Shown here: positions 43,804 through 55,700 of the stretch, in pieces
Layout: each line of letters begins with the position of its first letter
Numbering within the stretch: position 1 is the stretch's first letter
Source of the DNA: Bos javanicus
Lineage: Eukaryota; Chordata; Mammalia; Artiodactyla; Bovidae
Direction of reading: 5' to 3'
DNA length: 64,000 nucleotides
Assembly (NCBI RefSeq): GCF_032452875.1
Contig: NC_083878.1
Location: 54,628,878 to 54,692,877, forward strand
Notes under the pieces: generated by a model
Told to the model about the DNA's origin: nothing
Seen by the model: the letters and a program-made list of their open reading frames with translations, nothing else
Databases searched by the model: none
Made by a program: the position numbers and the translations under genes

Positions 43804-45522
43804 CTTTTTAATTTATTTGTTTTTAATTGAAGGACAATTGATTTACAACATTGGTTTGATTTCTACTATACATCAACATGAATTAGCCACAGGTACACAT
43901 ATGTCCCAGAGAAGGCAATGGCACCCTACTCTAGTACTCTTGCCTGGAAAATCCCATGGACGGAGGAGCCTAGTAGGCTGCAGTCCATGAGGCCACTAAG
44001 AGTCAGACATGACTGAGCGACTTCCCTTTCACTTTATACTTTCATGCATTGGAGAAGGAAATGGCAACCCACTCCAGTGTTCTTGCTTGGAGAATCCCAG
44101 GGACGGGGGAGCCTGGTGGGCTGCCGTCTATGGGGTCGCACAGAGTTGGACACGACTGAAGTGACTTAGCAGCAGCAGCACACATATGTCCCTTCCCTCT
44201 TGAAACTTCCTCCCACCTGCCACTCATTCCCACCCTCTAGATTGTTACAGAGCCCTGTTTTGAGTTCCCTGAATCACAGCAAATTTCCATTGACTAACTA
44301 TTTGACACATGGTAGTGTACATGCTTCCATGCTACTTTCTCCATTCATCTCACCCTGTCCTTCCTCCCTCTGCCCATGCCCATAAGTCTGTTTATGTCTG
44401 CATCTCCATTGCTGCTCTGCAAATAGGTTCATTAGTACCATCTTTCTAGATTCCATATATATGTGTTAATATATGATATTTGTTTGTCTCTTTCTGACTT
44501 ATTTCATTCTGTATAATAGGTTCTAGGTTTATCTACCTCATTAGAATTGACTCAAATGCATTCCTTTTGATGGCTGAGTAGTATTCCATTGTATATATGT
44601 ACCACAACTTCTTTATCCATTCATCTGTTGTTGGACATCTAGATTATTTCCATGACCTAACTATTGTAAATAGCGCTGCAGTGAACACTGGGTTACATGT
44701 GTCTTTTTCAATTTTTATTTCCTCAAGTTATATGCTTATAAGTGGTATTGCTGGGTCATATGGTAGTTTTATTCTTAGTTTTTAAAGGACTCACCATAAC
44801 ATCTTCCATAGTAGCTGAATCAACATACTTCCCACCAACAGTGCAAGAGGGGTCCCTTTTCTCCACACCCTCTTCAGCACTTGTGTTTGTGGATTTTTTG
44901 ATGATAGCCATTCTGACCAGTGTGAGGTGATATCTCATAGTTTTGATTTAAATTTCTCTAATTAAAGCAATGATGAGTATCTTTTCATATGATTATTAGC
45001 CATCAGTATGTCTTATTTGGAGTTATGCCTGTTTAGGTCTTTTGTCTACTTTTTGATTAAGTTGCTTGTTTTTCTGGTATTGAGTTGTATGAGATGTTTG
45101 TATATTTTGGAAATTAATCCTTTGTCAGTTGTTTTATTTGCTATTATTTGCTCCCATTCTGTCTTTTCACCTTGTTTATAGTTTCCTTTGCTGTGCAAAA
45201 ACTTTTTAAGTTTAATTAGGTCCTTCTTATTTATTTTTGTTTTTATTTCCATTATCCTAGGAGGTGGGTCATAGAGGATATTGCTATAATTTTGGTCATA
45301 CAGTGTTCTGCCTATGTAAAGCCCTGAAATAAAATCATGCACCTATGAGCACCTTATCTTTGACAAAGGAGGAAATAATATATAGTGGGGAAAAGACAGT
45401 CTCTTTAATGAGTGATGCTGGGAGAACTGGACAACTACAAGCAAAAGAATAAAATTGGAACACTTCTTAAAACCATACACAAAGATAAACTCAAAATAGA
45501 TTAAAGACCTAAATATAAGACC
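43804..45522 (-). mobile_element. L1 insertion with inverted 5' end and 13-bp TSD
   Basis: 43804-45325 is an L1 3' end in antisense, from the poly-T side ('tttttaatttatttgttttt') through the 3' UTR into the ORF2 C-terminal part. 45326-45522 is the adjoining upstream ORF2 segment in the opposite orientation ('atctttgacaaaggaggaaa', 'gatgctgggagaactggaca'). About 25-35 bp seem lost between the two parts. Flanks repeat tcttt(g/t)tctcttg at 43791-43803 and 45523-45535 (12 of 13). All this is the standard footprint of twin priming. A Bov-A2 is nested at 43908-44179. Confidence 0.93.
43908..44179 (+). mobile_element. Bov-A2 SINE, full length, perfect 13-bp TSD
   Basis: Complete dimer: 'agagaaggcaatggcaccct' (unit one), linker 'cctttcactttatactttca', unit two 'gagaaggaaatggcaaccca' and the tail gcagcagcagc. 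Flanked exactly by acacatatgtccc at 43895-43907 and 44180-44192, within the L1 3' UTR. It is therefore younger than that L1. Confidence 0.95.
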
Positions 45523-45699
45523 TCTTTTTCTCTTGGAATCAACTTTAACCATTTAAATTTACACTGACAGTAAACTGCCATTTTCCTTCCAAGGGTCTGC
45601 TCTCTTAATTTACCTTAGGATAGAATCTTCCACCTTTTCTATATATTTATTTCCAAACACAGGACTAAGTGCTCTGCATTTAAGTAGATTAGCTAAAAA

Positions 45700-45895
45700 A
45701 CATATTTTGGTATTAAATTTCTGCATTTAAATTCCAGGTCTGCTATTTACTATTATTAGGACCTTCAACAAGTCACTGATATATAACAAACAAAACCAGC
45801 TACTTCAAAGTGTTATTTTAAAAATCAGGTAGAAAATGAATGTAAGATATTTGCCAGATATTATGCACATGGTAGATATATAGTAAACTAATATT
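45700..45895 (+). mobile_element. MIR SINE, diverged
   Basis: 'taaattccaggtctgctatt' (45727-45746), 'gaccttcaacaagtcactga' (45760-45779) and 'gcacatggtagatatatagt' (45865-45884) follow MIR from B box to tail. Confidence 0.55.
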
Positions 45896-46507
45896 CTGTT
45901 ATAAAATACTCACAGTGCTCATATTATTCTGAAGATTTTTAAGGGGCAACCTGAGTAAGCAGGGGCATAGTTGTTTTATTACCTAGGAGATTTGTATCTA
46001 TGGGCTCACTGTCTGCCAACTCCTTGCTACCAACCCCAATAGAAGGTGGAAATGAAAGTGTTTTGAAAAGTTAAAAGCAATGCACAAATGTAGGTAGAAA
46101 GCTGGAGCTATTCTCATCTCTACAAATATCTCCCTTCTGATCTATTGCCCAGCAGTTCCCTTCTCAGCTTCCTTTGCCCCATCTAGGCTGGAACTGTAAT
46201 AAGTAAGATTTGAAAGCACAAATGTGAAGGAGCAAAGCTCCCAGTGTGGTGGAATTTAATAATGCAGCAAGTTCTTTTTGAATAGGAAATAACTCTTAAA
46301 AGTTTCTTTTCATGTAATTTCAAGCTCAGTTCAGTGAGATCCTCTTGCAATCTCTTGAATTTATGTGTTTCTTCTCCTTGCAGGCTTGCTAGGCTTGTGC
46401 TATCTGGGCTTCTACAGCTTGACTGGGAGATTACAGTCCTCCACGTCCCCACAAAATATATGATCAATAGATAGCCTGAAGAGTGGGGAGAATAAGTGCA
46501 CACAATA
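45896..46507. other. No gene or repeat recognised
   Basis: Unassigned. A 113-residue open stretch on the minus strand (46183-46524) lacks any conserved pattern. Confidence 0.45.
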
Positions 46508-46659
46508 TAGTCAGCCCTCAGCATCTATGGGGAATTGGTTCCTGGCCTGCTGCAGATACTAGAATCCTCAGATGCTCAAGTTCCTTACACAAAATGGTGC
46601 CATGCAGTTGGCTCACACTGTGGAATGACATGGAATCTGTGGATACAGAGGGCTGACTA
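46508..46659 (+). mobile_element. Short Tigger/MER2-type DNA element with perfect 12-bp TIRs
   Basis: Left end tagtcagccctc (46508-46519) and right end gagggctgacta (46648-46659) are exact inverted complements, including the TA target at each edge. Inside are 'agcatctatggggaattggt' and 'gaatctgtggatacagaggg', as in non-autonomous pogo-type elements. About 152 bp with no transposase. Confidence 0.88.
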
Positions 46660-46663
46660 AAAT

Positions 46664-46688
46664 AAAAAAAAAAAAAAAAAAAAAAAAA
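46664..46688. repeat. Poly-A tract (A25)
   Basis: Twenty-five A in a row directly after the short DNA element, which does not have an A tail by mechanism. It may belong to a lost retroposed neighbour or have grown from the A-rich target. Confidence 0.9.
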
Positions 46689-46764
46689 CCTCGTTATTTA
46701 CCTAGTGGACTTTTTCCTAATAGTAAAGTATATTCTGTATTTTGTACCAGATACTAATTACATA

Positions 46765-46915
46765 TATAATTCCACTTAATTCTATATCACCGTGAGAAAT
46801 CTTCTTTTATTATCCTCACTTTACAGATGGGAAAACTGAGGCTTACCGTGGTTTAAATATTTGCTCCTTGTCTTACAGTTGCTAAATTGTGAAACCAGGG
46901 TTGAATCAAAGCTAG
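46765..46915 (-). mobile_element. MIR SINE (minus)
   Basis: 'ttttattatcctcactttac' (46805-46824) then 'agatgggaaaactgaggctt' (46825-46844) and 'gtgaaaccagggttgaatca' (46889-46908) are the reverse of the MIR core and B box. Confidence 0.7.
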
Positions 46916-47007
46916 AATTAAAAACATGTTTATTTTTTCCCTGTGTGGGAGTAAAAAGAGCCTCTTACATAGGTGATTGTCCTAAGAAAATCTTATTTTT
47001 ATTGCTT

Positions 47008-47229
47008 GTGTTTGTGTGTGTGTGTGTGTGTGCTTAGTCATGTCTGACTCTTTGTGACCCTTTGTGCTGTAGCAACCAGGCTCCTCTGTCTGTGGAATTT
47101 TTCAGGCAAGAATACTAGAGTGGGTTGCAAATTTCTCCAGGGGATCTTCCCCACCCTGGTGTTGAACCCTCATCTCCTGTGTCTCCTTCATTGCAGTCAG
47201 TTTCTTTACCTGCTGAGTCATTGGAGAAT
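47008..47229 (-). mobile_element. Bov-tA SINE with (TG)n tail
   Basis: Minus strand. (TG)n at 47008-47031 leads into 'gcttagtcatgtctgactct'. The head end 'gctgagtcattggagaatt' is diverged. Confidence 0.87.
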
Positions 47230-47340
47230 TACTTATAGTTACCTTAGAAAGGAACTGCACTGAGCTTCCATTAGAAATATGCACCTCTGATTAAATAACA
47301 AACCAGATTCTATCCAGACACTATGTTTAATTGTGAAGAA

Positions 47341-47610
47341 TGCTGCTGCTGCTACTGCTAAGTCACTTCAGTCGTGTCTGACTCTGTGCGACCCCATAGG
47401 TGGCAACCCACCAGGCCCTGCCGTCCGTGGAATTCTCCAGACAAGAACACTGGAGTGGGTTGCCATTTCCTCCTCCAATGCATGAAACTGAAAAGTAAAA
47501 GTGAAATCTCTCAGTCGTGTCCAACTCTTCGCGACCCAATGGACTGCAGCCTACCAGGCTTCTCTGTCCATGGGATTTTCCAGGCAAGAGTACTGGAGTG
47601 GGTTGCCATA
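47341..47610 (-). mobile_element. Bov-A2 SINE, full length
   Basis: 'tgctgctgctgctactgcta' start, unit one, linker 'ctgaaaagtaaaagtgaaat', unit two ending 'ggagtgggttgccat'. No clear TSD. Confidence 0.92.
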
Positions 47611-47736
47611 GGAACCTTAACATAGCACATGGCTTTATGAATAGGGAAGGGGATATTGCCACAAAGTATCACCTGGGACTACACCTAGTTTCCCTGATTA
47701 TGTTACAAGGATAAAATCCCAACTTTAAACATGACC

Positions 47737-47958
47737 TGTGTGTGTGTGTGTGTGTGTGTGTGTTAGTAGCTCAGTCATGTCTGACTCTTTACAACCCCAT
47801 GGACTGTAGCCACCAGACTCCTCCATCCATGGAATTCTTCAGGCAAGGATATTGGCTTGGGTAGCCATTCTTTTCTCCAGCGGATCTTTCTGACCCAGGG
47901 ATTGAACCCAGGTAACTTGCAGGCAAATTGTTTACCATCTGAGCTACCAGAGAAGCCC
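47737..47958 (-). mobile_element. Bov-tA SINE with (TG)13 tail
   Basis: (TG)13 at 47737-47762 continues into 'tagtagctcagtcatgtctg'. The head end is 'ctgagctaccagagaagccc'. Confidence 0.9.
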
Positions 47959-48091
47959 TATACATGATCGTGAACTATTGTAAAAGTAAGCATTCATTTC
48001 TTCATATCCCTATAGCATTTTTGGCATACCCTATTGAAACATACCAAGTCATGTTTTACTGAACTAATAAATAAAGAATAAGCAAGAACTT

Positions 48092-48635
48092 AAAAGACAC
48101 TAACTCTTTGGAAGGAAAGTTATGACCAAGTTAGACAGCATATTCAAAAGCAGAGACATTAGTTTGTCAACAAAGGTCCGTCTAGTCAAGGCTATGGTTT
48201 TTCCAGTGGTCATGTATGGATGTGAGAGTTGGACTATAAAAAAAACTGAGTGTCGAAGAATTGATGCTTTTCCACTGTGGTGTTGGAGAAGACTCTTGAG
48301 AGTCCCTTGGACTGCAAGAAGATCCAACCAGTCCATCCTAAAGGAGATCAGTCCTGGGTGTTCATTGGAAGGACGGATGTTGAAGCTGAAACTCCAATAC
48401 TTTGGCCACCTGATGTGAAGAGCTGACTCATATGAAAAGACCCTGATGCTGGGAAAGATTGGGGACAGGAGGAGAAGGCGACAACAGAGGATGAGATGGT
48501 TGGTTGCCATCACCGACTCAATGGACATGAGTTTGGGTAAACTCCGGGAGTTGGTGATGGACAGGGAGGCCTGGCATGCTGCAGTCTATGGGGTCGCAAA
48601 GAGTCAGACACGACTGAGCGACTGAACTGAACTGA
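48092..48635 (+). mobile_element. BovB LINE 3' fragment inside the TSD of an L1
   Basis: Carries the C-terminal coding part and 3' end. 'PVVMYGCESWTIKKTEC' is readable at about 48206-48256 in the open stretch 48122-48418, ending with tail 'gcgactgaactgaactga'. It is flanked by agcaaga(a/t)ctt at 48081-48091 and 48636-48646. The same target sequence recurs at 57121-57134 after the L1, see findings. RT core absent, inactive. Confidence 0.92.
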
Positions 48636-49625
48636 AGCAAGATCTTGGAAGAACAAGATGGTGGAGGAGTGGGTGGATGTGGATGGAGTACATCTCTCTC
48701 CATGGATACATCAGGAATACACCTTCAGACACAGAACTGCATGCAGAACACCAGCTAAGAACAGAAAGGAGTACCTGACCAGTGGAAAAGAATATATAGA
48801 ACCAAGCAAAACTCAGTAGGATGAAAGAACTAGGGAGAAAAAAAGGAGTGTTAGTAGGACTGGACCTGCCCTGAACAGGTGGGAGAACTGAAGCAGGAGT
48901 CGGATCCCCACAGCCGGGCAATTGTCTGAGTCAGAGGAGAAACACTTAAGGCCGAGAGTGAAACAGCTGATCTGTGGCAGCCTAAATGAAATGAGAATCA
49001 GATAGTCTTTGCCGCAGCCATACGTACCCTGGACAGGAATGCTGGTCTCCTGGAAGGCACAGCAGCTGGGAGCTGGAGTTTAGGGATTGTGGAGCAATCT
49101 CAGGGCAAGGGCTGCTGTTGACTGCAGAGAGAAAGATTGAAGGGATGTGAGGGAGGAGATTCATGGTGGGAAATGCAGGTGGAGGAAAGCCATGGAAGCA
49201 AGGCGATATTGCTGAGTCATATGTAGCAGGTAGAGCCAACACCATAGCCTCTCTCTCCCCGCAGGCCAGCATCAGCAGCTGAATAGAGAGGCTGGCCCAT
49301 AAAAATGACTGATGCATTGAATTACAGAGTAGTACCCCACCCAGGTTGCTTCTTTAAGTGCCTGATGCTACGATCTACAGTTAGGACCCCCAGGCAAGGG
49401 AGGCATCTAAGTGCCTGAATGGGCAAAACTACAGAGAAAGCCTGGCCAAAGAGGCCTTCTGATCACCAGCTTAAAGACTCTCACAGGGCCTAACTCCTGC
49501 AGCAGAGGCAGTCCGTGTCCTTGCACACTAGGCACCGCCAGGGTCCCTGCAAGCCAAGCAGCTGAGCCACCTTCACACTCAACTCTCACTGGGGCAGAGC
49601 TGCCACAGGCAAAAAATGTCTTACT

Positions 49626-49768
49626 TCTATTTGCACAGGGTCACTTTGGTCGTGTCCGACTCTTTGCAACCCTGTAGACTGTAGCCTGCCAGGCTTCTCT
49701 GTCAGAGAGGTGGTTCTCTAGGCAAGAATACTAGAGCATATTGGCCAATACTGGTTGCCATACCCGTG
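49626..49768 (-). mobile_element. Bov-A-like segment in the L1 5' UTR
   Basis: 'tttggtcgtgtccgactctt' (49646-49665), 'ctgtagcctgccaggcttct' (49679-49698) and 'aggcaagaatactagagcat' (49720-49739) read as a Bov-A unit in minus orientation, then 'attggccaatactggttgcc'. No tRNA head and no TSD were recognised. It may be part of this L1 family's 5' UTR rather than a private insertion. Confidence 0.7.
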
Positions 49769-50404
49769 TAGAGCACTATATTTCCTTCTGCCCTAGCCAC
49801 CAACCCCCTGAGTACCTGATGCTGCCAGAACTCCTGCAACCCAAGCAGCTTCACCACCTCCACACCTGGCCCTCACGGGCTAACCCAAGCTCTCCAGGGC
49901 AGCCTCAGGAGCTAACCCCAGTGAACGACCCACATGTCCCGGTGGACATAAAACCACAATCGAAACCCAGGGGCAGTGTGGCTAAGGAAGAAGACCCAAA
50001 ACTTTCCCACCAGCTGTACAAGCTGTAGATTAAATCCACACGATCAACTAAGCAGACTCTATGTCTATGGAATATATAAAAGGCCATTGAGAGCTCCCAC
50101 AAAAGAAAACACACTAGCTCTGATAGCTGTGGACATTGGCGGCAAGAACACACAGGAGTAGGACCAGATTAGAATCTAAACTGCCCCCATAGCAGGTCCA
50201 GAGATCAGCACAGTGGTGGAGGGCATCCTAGGGAAGTAAGGTGGACTGTGACTCCCAGCTAGGGAAAGGACTCTGACAGCAGTGACTCAAGAAAAACATT
50301 TATTATTCTGAGTTTTTGACTTGTTCTGTAGATTCTTGTGGATTTTTTTCTTTTTACCCTCCCCCACCCTCCCTCTGTTGTAGAAGCTTTTGAGCTTTTT
50401 TTCC

Positions 50405-51365
50405 CTCAGTAACATTTTTTTTATTGCTGTCATAAACCTCTGTCTCTACGTTGGGCTTTTGCAATTCTGTGGAGTTTTCCTCTCTTTTTTTGTCTCTTTT
50501 ATCTCTTATTTTAATCTATTATTATTTTTTCTACATTTATTCCTTTGTTTGCTTTTCCTACCATTCTTTTCTCCTTGCAGTTAATCATCAATATATATAA
50601 ATCTTCTTTATCTACCTCTATTTAACTTTGCATATCTATTCTTTCTTTCTTTTCTTTCTCTCCTTTCCTCTCAACTTATTTGTTAGTTTCATTTTCACTG
50701 CTTTGTTCCCCAATTGGCACCTTGCTTTAGTTTTGTTTTCCAGTTTGTGCTTTAATTAGTTTTGTTCTGGTAGATATAATTTTTGATTTCCTTTATTTGT
50801 GGGTCAATCTATTGTACTTTATTTTTGTTAGACTGTTTTGATTTTGCTTATGGGTGTATATGAATATGTTTATTCAGTCACACTTTCTATTGTTGTTATA
50901 AACCTCTGCCTCTACATTGGGCTTTTGCAGTTCTGTGGAGTTTTCCTTTTTCTTTTCTTTTCTTTCTTCCAATTTTTTTCTTTTCTTTTCTTTATATTTT
51001 TAATTTTTTAAACCTATTATATTTTTTCCACATTTTTTCCTTTGTTTGCCTTTACTACTGTTCTTTTCCTTTTGCAGTTAATCATTAATGTATATAAAAT
51101 TTCTTCATCTTCCTCTATTTAACTTTTCATATCTTTTCTTTCTTTCCTTTCCTTTCAACATATTTATTAGTTTCGTTTTCATTGCTTTATTCTCCACTTG
51201 ACACCTTGCTTTAGTTTTGTTTTGCAGTTAGTGCTTCAGTTAGTTTTGTTCTTAAATGGTGAATATACTTTTTGATTTCCTTTGTTTGATGGGTCAATCT
51301 ATTGTACTTTATTTTTGTTGGACTGTTTTCACTTTGCTCATGGGTGTATGTATATGTGTACATTC
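50405..51365 (+). repeat. Imperfect tandem duplication in the L1 5' UTR
   Basis: Two T-rich units of about 470-490 bp. Matching landmarks: 'cataaacctctgtctctacg' at 50431 and 'tataaacctctgcctctaca' at 50897 (offset 466), and 'gggtcaatctattgtacttt' at 50801 and 51291 (offset 490). The increase in offset shows indels since duplication. Confidence 0.88.
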
Positions 51366-51921
51366 CATTATTTTAATTATTATTTGCCTGATTTTATAAC
51401 TGCCATTTGTCTGGGGTTCATCTTTGATTTCTTATTTTTGGATATTTGTTTTAATCTCACTTCATTCCTGACCAGAGATCAAGGCCTAAGCCTTTGGAGT
51501 GGGAGCACCGATTCCAAGACCCTAGAACACTAGAGAACTAACCCTAGGGAGTATCAAATAGTGAGAACTCACACAAAGGCCTCCACTTGAATGCAAAACT
51601 AAGCATCACTCAATCACCAGTAGCACCCTGTGCAGGACTGCAGGATGCCTCATCTAAACAACAAACAAAACAAAAATACCAACCCAGCCATCAGCAGGCA
51701 GGATTACCACCTCATTCAGCCTTACCCATCAGAGGAAAAACAAACAAACAGAAACTCAGCATAATATCACCCTATAGGAAGCTCACAAACCACTGAACCA
51801 AACTTAGGAGGGCAGAAACCAAAAGAAAGAAAGAATTCAACATTCTTCAAGGAAAGAATTCAACTTTCCTTGAAGCCTGGGAAAAGGAGACCTCAAACAT
51901 AATAACTTTAAAAAAAAAATA

Positions 51922-52735
51922 ATGGAAAGGCAGAAAAATACTGCACAAATGAAGGAACAAACTAGAAACACAGAAGTCCAAATAAATGAAGAGGAAATGG
52001 GCAAACTACCTGAAAAAGAATTCAGGATAATGATAATAAAGATGATCAAAAACTTTGAAAACAAAATAGAGAAAATGCAATAATCATTTAACAAAGACCT
52101 AGAAAAATTAAAGAATAAGCATACAGAGACAAACAACACAATTATTGAAATTAAAAATACTCTAGAAGGAATCAATAGCAGAATATCTGAAGCAGAAGAA
52201 TGAATCAGTGAGCTGGAAGATAAAATGGTGTAAATAACTTCTGAAGAGCAGAATAAAGTAAAAAGAAAGAAAAGAGCTGAGGACTGTCTCAGAGACCTCT
52301 GGGACCATATCAAACGCAACAACTGTAGAGGTCCTGGAAGAAGAAGAGAAAATGAAAAAGTATGAGAAAATTTTTGAAGGGATTATAGTTGAAAATTTCC
52401 CCAATATGGAAAAGGAAATAGTTAATCAAATCCAAGAGGCACAAAGAGTCCCATACAGGATAAACCCAAAGAGAAACATACCAAGACACATACTAATCAA
52501 ACTAGCAAAGACTAAACACAAAGAAAGAATATTAAAAAGCATCAAGGGAGAAGAAACAAATAACATATGAGGGAAACCCCATACACTTAATAGCTGATCT
52601 TTCAGCAGAAACTCTGCAGGCCAGAAGGCAGGATATATTTAAAATACTGAAAGGGGAAAATCTACAACTAAGAACACTGTACCCAGCAAGGATCTCATTC
52701 AGAATTGATGGAGAAATAAAAACAAGCAAAAGTTA
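51922..52735 (+). pseudogene. L1 ORF1 pseudogene
   Basis: ORF1p is the RNA-binding trimeric chaperone of L1. The start ATG is at 51922, giving MERQKNTAQMKEQTRNTEVQ. A coiled-coil-like Lys/Glu-rich stretch follows to about 52250. The central part includes 'ESFPNMEKEIVNQIQEAQ'-type text near 52385-52440. The C-terminal part keeps 'LIADLSAETLQARR' (about 52588-52630) and 'YPARISFRIDGEIK' (about 52680-52720). In-frame stops occur at 52081 (taa in 'caataatca'), 52201 (tga) and elsewhere. It lies 3' of the long 5' UTR and about 115 bp upstream of ORF2. Non-functional. Confidence 0.85.
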
Positions 52736-55700
52736 AGAGATTTCAGGATCACCAAACCAGCTTTACAACAAATGTTAAAGGGGCTTATATAGTCAAGAAA
52801 CACAAGAGAAGAAAAAAGATCTACAAAATCAACCCCAAACAATTAAAAAAATGGCAATATGAACATATATATCAATAATTACTTTAAATGTAAATGGATT
52901 AAATGCTCCAACCAAAAGATACAGACTGGCTGAATGGATACAAAAACAAGACCCACATATATGCTGTCTACAAGAAACCCACTTCAGACATTAAGACACA
53001 TATAGGCTGAAAGTGAGAGGATGAAAAAATATATTACATGCAAATGAGAAGCAAAAGAAAGCTGTTGTAGCAATCCTCATATCAGACAAAATAGATCTTA
53101 AAATAAAGATTACAAGAGATAAGGAAGGACACTGCATAATGATCAAGGGATCAATCCAATATAACAACTGTAAATATCTATGCACCCAATACAGGAATAC
53201 CTCAATACATAAGACAAACACTAACAGACATGAAAGAAGAAATTGACAGTAACACAATAATAGTAGGAGACTTTAACACCCCACTCACACCAATGGACAG
53301 ATATAAAAACAGGAAATTAATAAGGAAACACAAGTCTTAAATGATACATTAGGTGAGATGGATTTCATTGATATCTTTAGGACATTCCATCCAAATACAG
53401 AAGAATACATCTTCTTCTCAAGTGCACATGGAACATTCTCCAGGAGAGACCACATCTTGGGTCACAAATCAAACCTCAGTAAATTTAAGAAAATTGAAAT
53501 CATATCAAGCATCTTCTCCAACCACAGTGCTATGAGACTAGATATCAATTACAAGAAAAATAGTGTAAGAAGCACAAACACATAGAGATTAAACAACACG
53601 TTTCTAAATAACCAACAGGTTACTGAAGAAATCAAAAGGGAAATAAAAAAATTTCTAGAAACAAAAGACAACAAAAACATGATATCTCAAAGCCTATGGG
53701 ATGCAGCAAAATCAATTCTAAGAGGGAAGTTTATACAAGCAATATGATCCTACCTCAAGAAACAAGAAAAACATCGAATAGACAACTTAACTTTACAATT
53801 AAACAACTGGAAAAAGAAAAACAAAATAGTAGAAGGAAATAAATCATAAAGATCTGAGCAGAAATAACTTTAAAAAAATGAAAGAAATCGTAAAGATTAA
53901 CAAAACTAAAAGCTGGTTCTTTGAGAAGATAAACCAAATTGACAAACCTTTAGCCAGACTCATCAAGAATAAAAGAGAGAAGAATCAAATCAACAAAATT
54001 AGAAATGAAAAAGGAAAGGTTACAACAAACAATGCAGAAATAGAAAGGATTATAAGAGACTATTATGAACAACTCTATGGCAATGAAATAGATAACCTGG
54101 AAGAAATGGACAGATTCTTAGAAAAGTTCAGTGTTTCAAGACTGAACCAGGAAAAAATAGAAACTATGAACAATCCAAACACAAGCACTGAAATTGAAGC
54201 TATGATAAAAAATCTCCCAAAAAACAAAAGCCCAGAACCAGATGGTTTCACAGGAGAATTCTATCAAACATTTAGAGAAGAGCTGATGCCTATCCTTCTA
54301 AAACTCTTTCAAAAAATTGCAGAGGAACACCTCCAAATTCATTTCACCCTGATACTAAAGCCAAAGACAACACAAAAAAGGAAACTACAGGCCAATATCA
54401 CTGATGAACATAGATGCAAAAATCCTCAACAAAATTTTAGCAAACAGAATTCAGCAACACTTCAAAAAACTCATACACCATGATCAAGTTGGGTTTATTC
54501 CAGGGATGCAAGGATTCTTCAATATACGCAAATCAATCAGTGTGATACACCATATTAACAAGTTGAAAGATAAAAACTATATGATCATCTCAATAGATGC
54601 AGAAAAGTCTTTGACAAAACTCAGCACCCATTTATGATTAAAACTCTTCAAAAAATGGGCATAGAAGGAATCTACCTCAAGGCCATGTATGATAAGCCTA
54701 CAACAAACATTATTCTCAATGGCGAAAAACTGAAAGCATTCCCCTTAAGATCAGAAACAAGACAAGCGTGTCCACTTTTGCCAATATTATTCAACATAGT
54801 TCTGGAAGTCCTAGCTTCAGCAATCAGAGAAGAAAAAGAAATAAAAGTAATCCAGATCAGAAAAGAAGTAAAGCTCTCACTGTTTGTAGATGACATGATA
54901 TTGCACATAGAAAACCCTAAAGATAGTATCAGAAAATTACTAGAGCTAATCGGTGAATTTAGCAAAGTTGCAGAATACAAAATCAATACAGAGAAATCAC
55001 TTACATTTCTATATAGTAACACTGAAAAATCAGAAAGAGAAATTAAGGAATCAATCCCATTCAACATTGCAACAAAAAGAATTAAATATCTAGGAATAAA
55101 CTTACCTAAGGAGATAAAATAACTGTACACAGAAAATTATAAGACACTAATGAAAAAAATCAAAGATGACATAAACAGATGGAGAGATGTTACATGTTCC
55201 TGGGTAGGAAGAATCAATACTGTGAAAATGACTATTCTACTGAATGCAATCTACAGATTCAATGCAATCAAATTACCAATGGCATTTTTCACAGAACTAG
55301 AACAAAAAATTTCACAATTTATATGTAGATACAAAAGATCCTGAATAGCCAAAGCAGTCTTGAGAAAGAAGAAAGGAGCTGGAGGAATCAACCTTCCTGA
55401 CTTCAGATTATACTACAAAGCTACAGTCATCAATGCAGCAAGGCACTGGCACAAAAACTGAAATATAGACCAATGGAACAAGATAGAAAGCCCAGAAATA
55501 AACCCCATTCACCTATGGGTACCTTATTTTTGACAAAGGAGGCAAGAAAATACAATGGGGCAAAGACAGCCTCTTCAATAAATGATGCTGGGAAAACTGG
55601 ACAGCTATATGTAAAAGAATGAAATTAGAACACCTCTTAGCACCACACAGAAAGATAAACTCAAAATGGATTAACGACCTAAATGTAAGATGAGAAACTA

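Larger units (their letters stand above)
48647..51921 (+). promoter_or_regulatory. L1 5' UTR / internal promoter region
   Basis: Moderately GC-rich first 1.6 kb with readable 'aacaccagctaagaacagaa' (48749-48768) and 'gggcagtgtggctaaggaag' (49971-49990), then a T-rich stretch from about 50,330 to 51,400. L1 5' UTRs act as internal RNA polymerase II promoters, as known for the family. Activity here is not shown by sequence. It contains an imperfect 470-490-bp tandem duplication and a Bov-A-like insert. Confidence 0.7.

Noticed and set aside
48100..48528. 142-residue minus-strand open stretch
   Set aside because: Antisense of a BovB fragment, same shadow text as elsewhere.
50330..51420. Pyrimidine-rich tract as a splice or regulatory element of a host gene
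   Set aside because: It lies within the 5' UTR of the full-length L1 bounded by TSDs, so it belongs to the element.
51837..52322. 161-residue minus-strand open stretch rich in Leu, Ile, Phe and Ser
   Set aside because: Antisense of the Lys/Glu-rich L1 ORF1 coiled coil. Such complements give long hydrophobic-looking frames without function.
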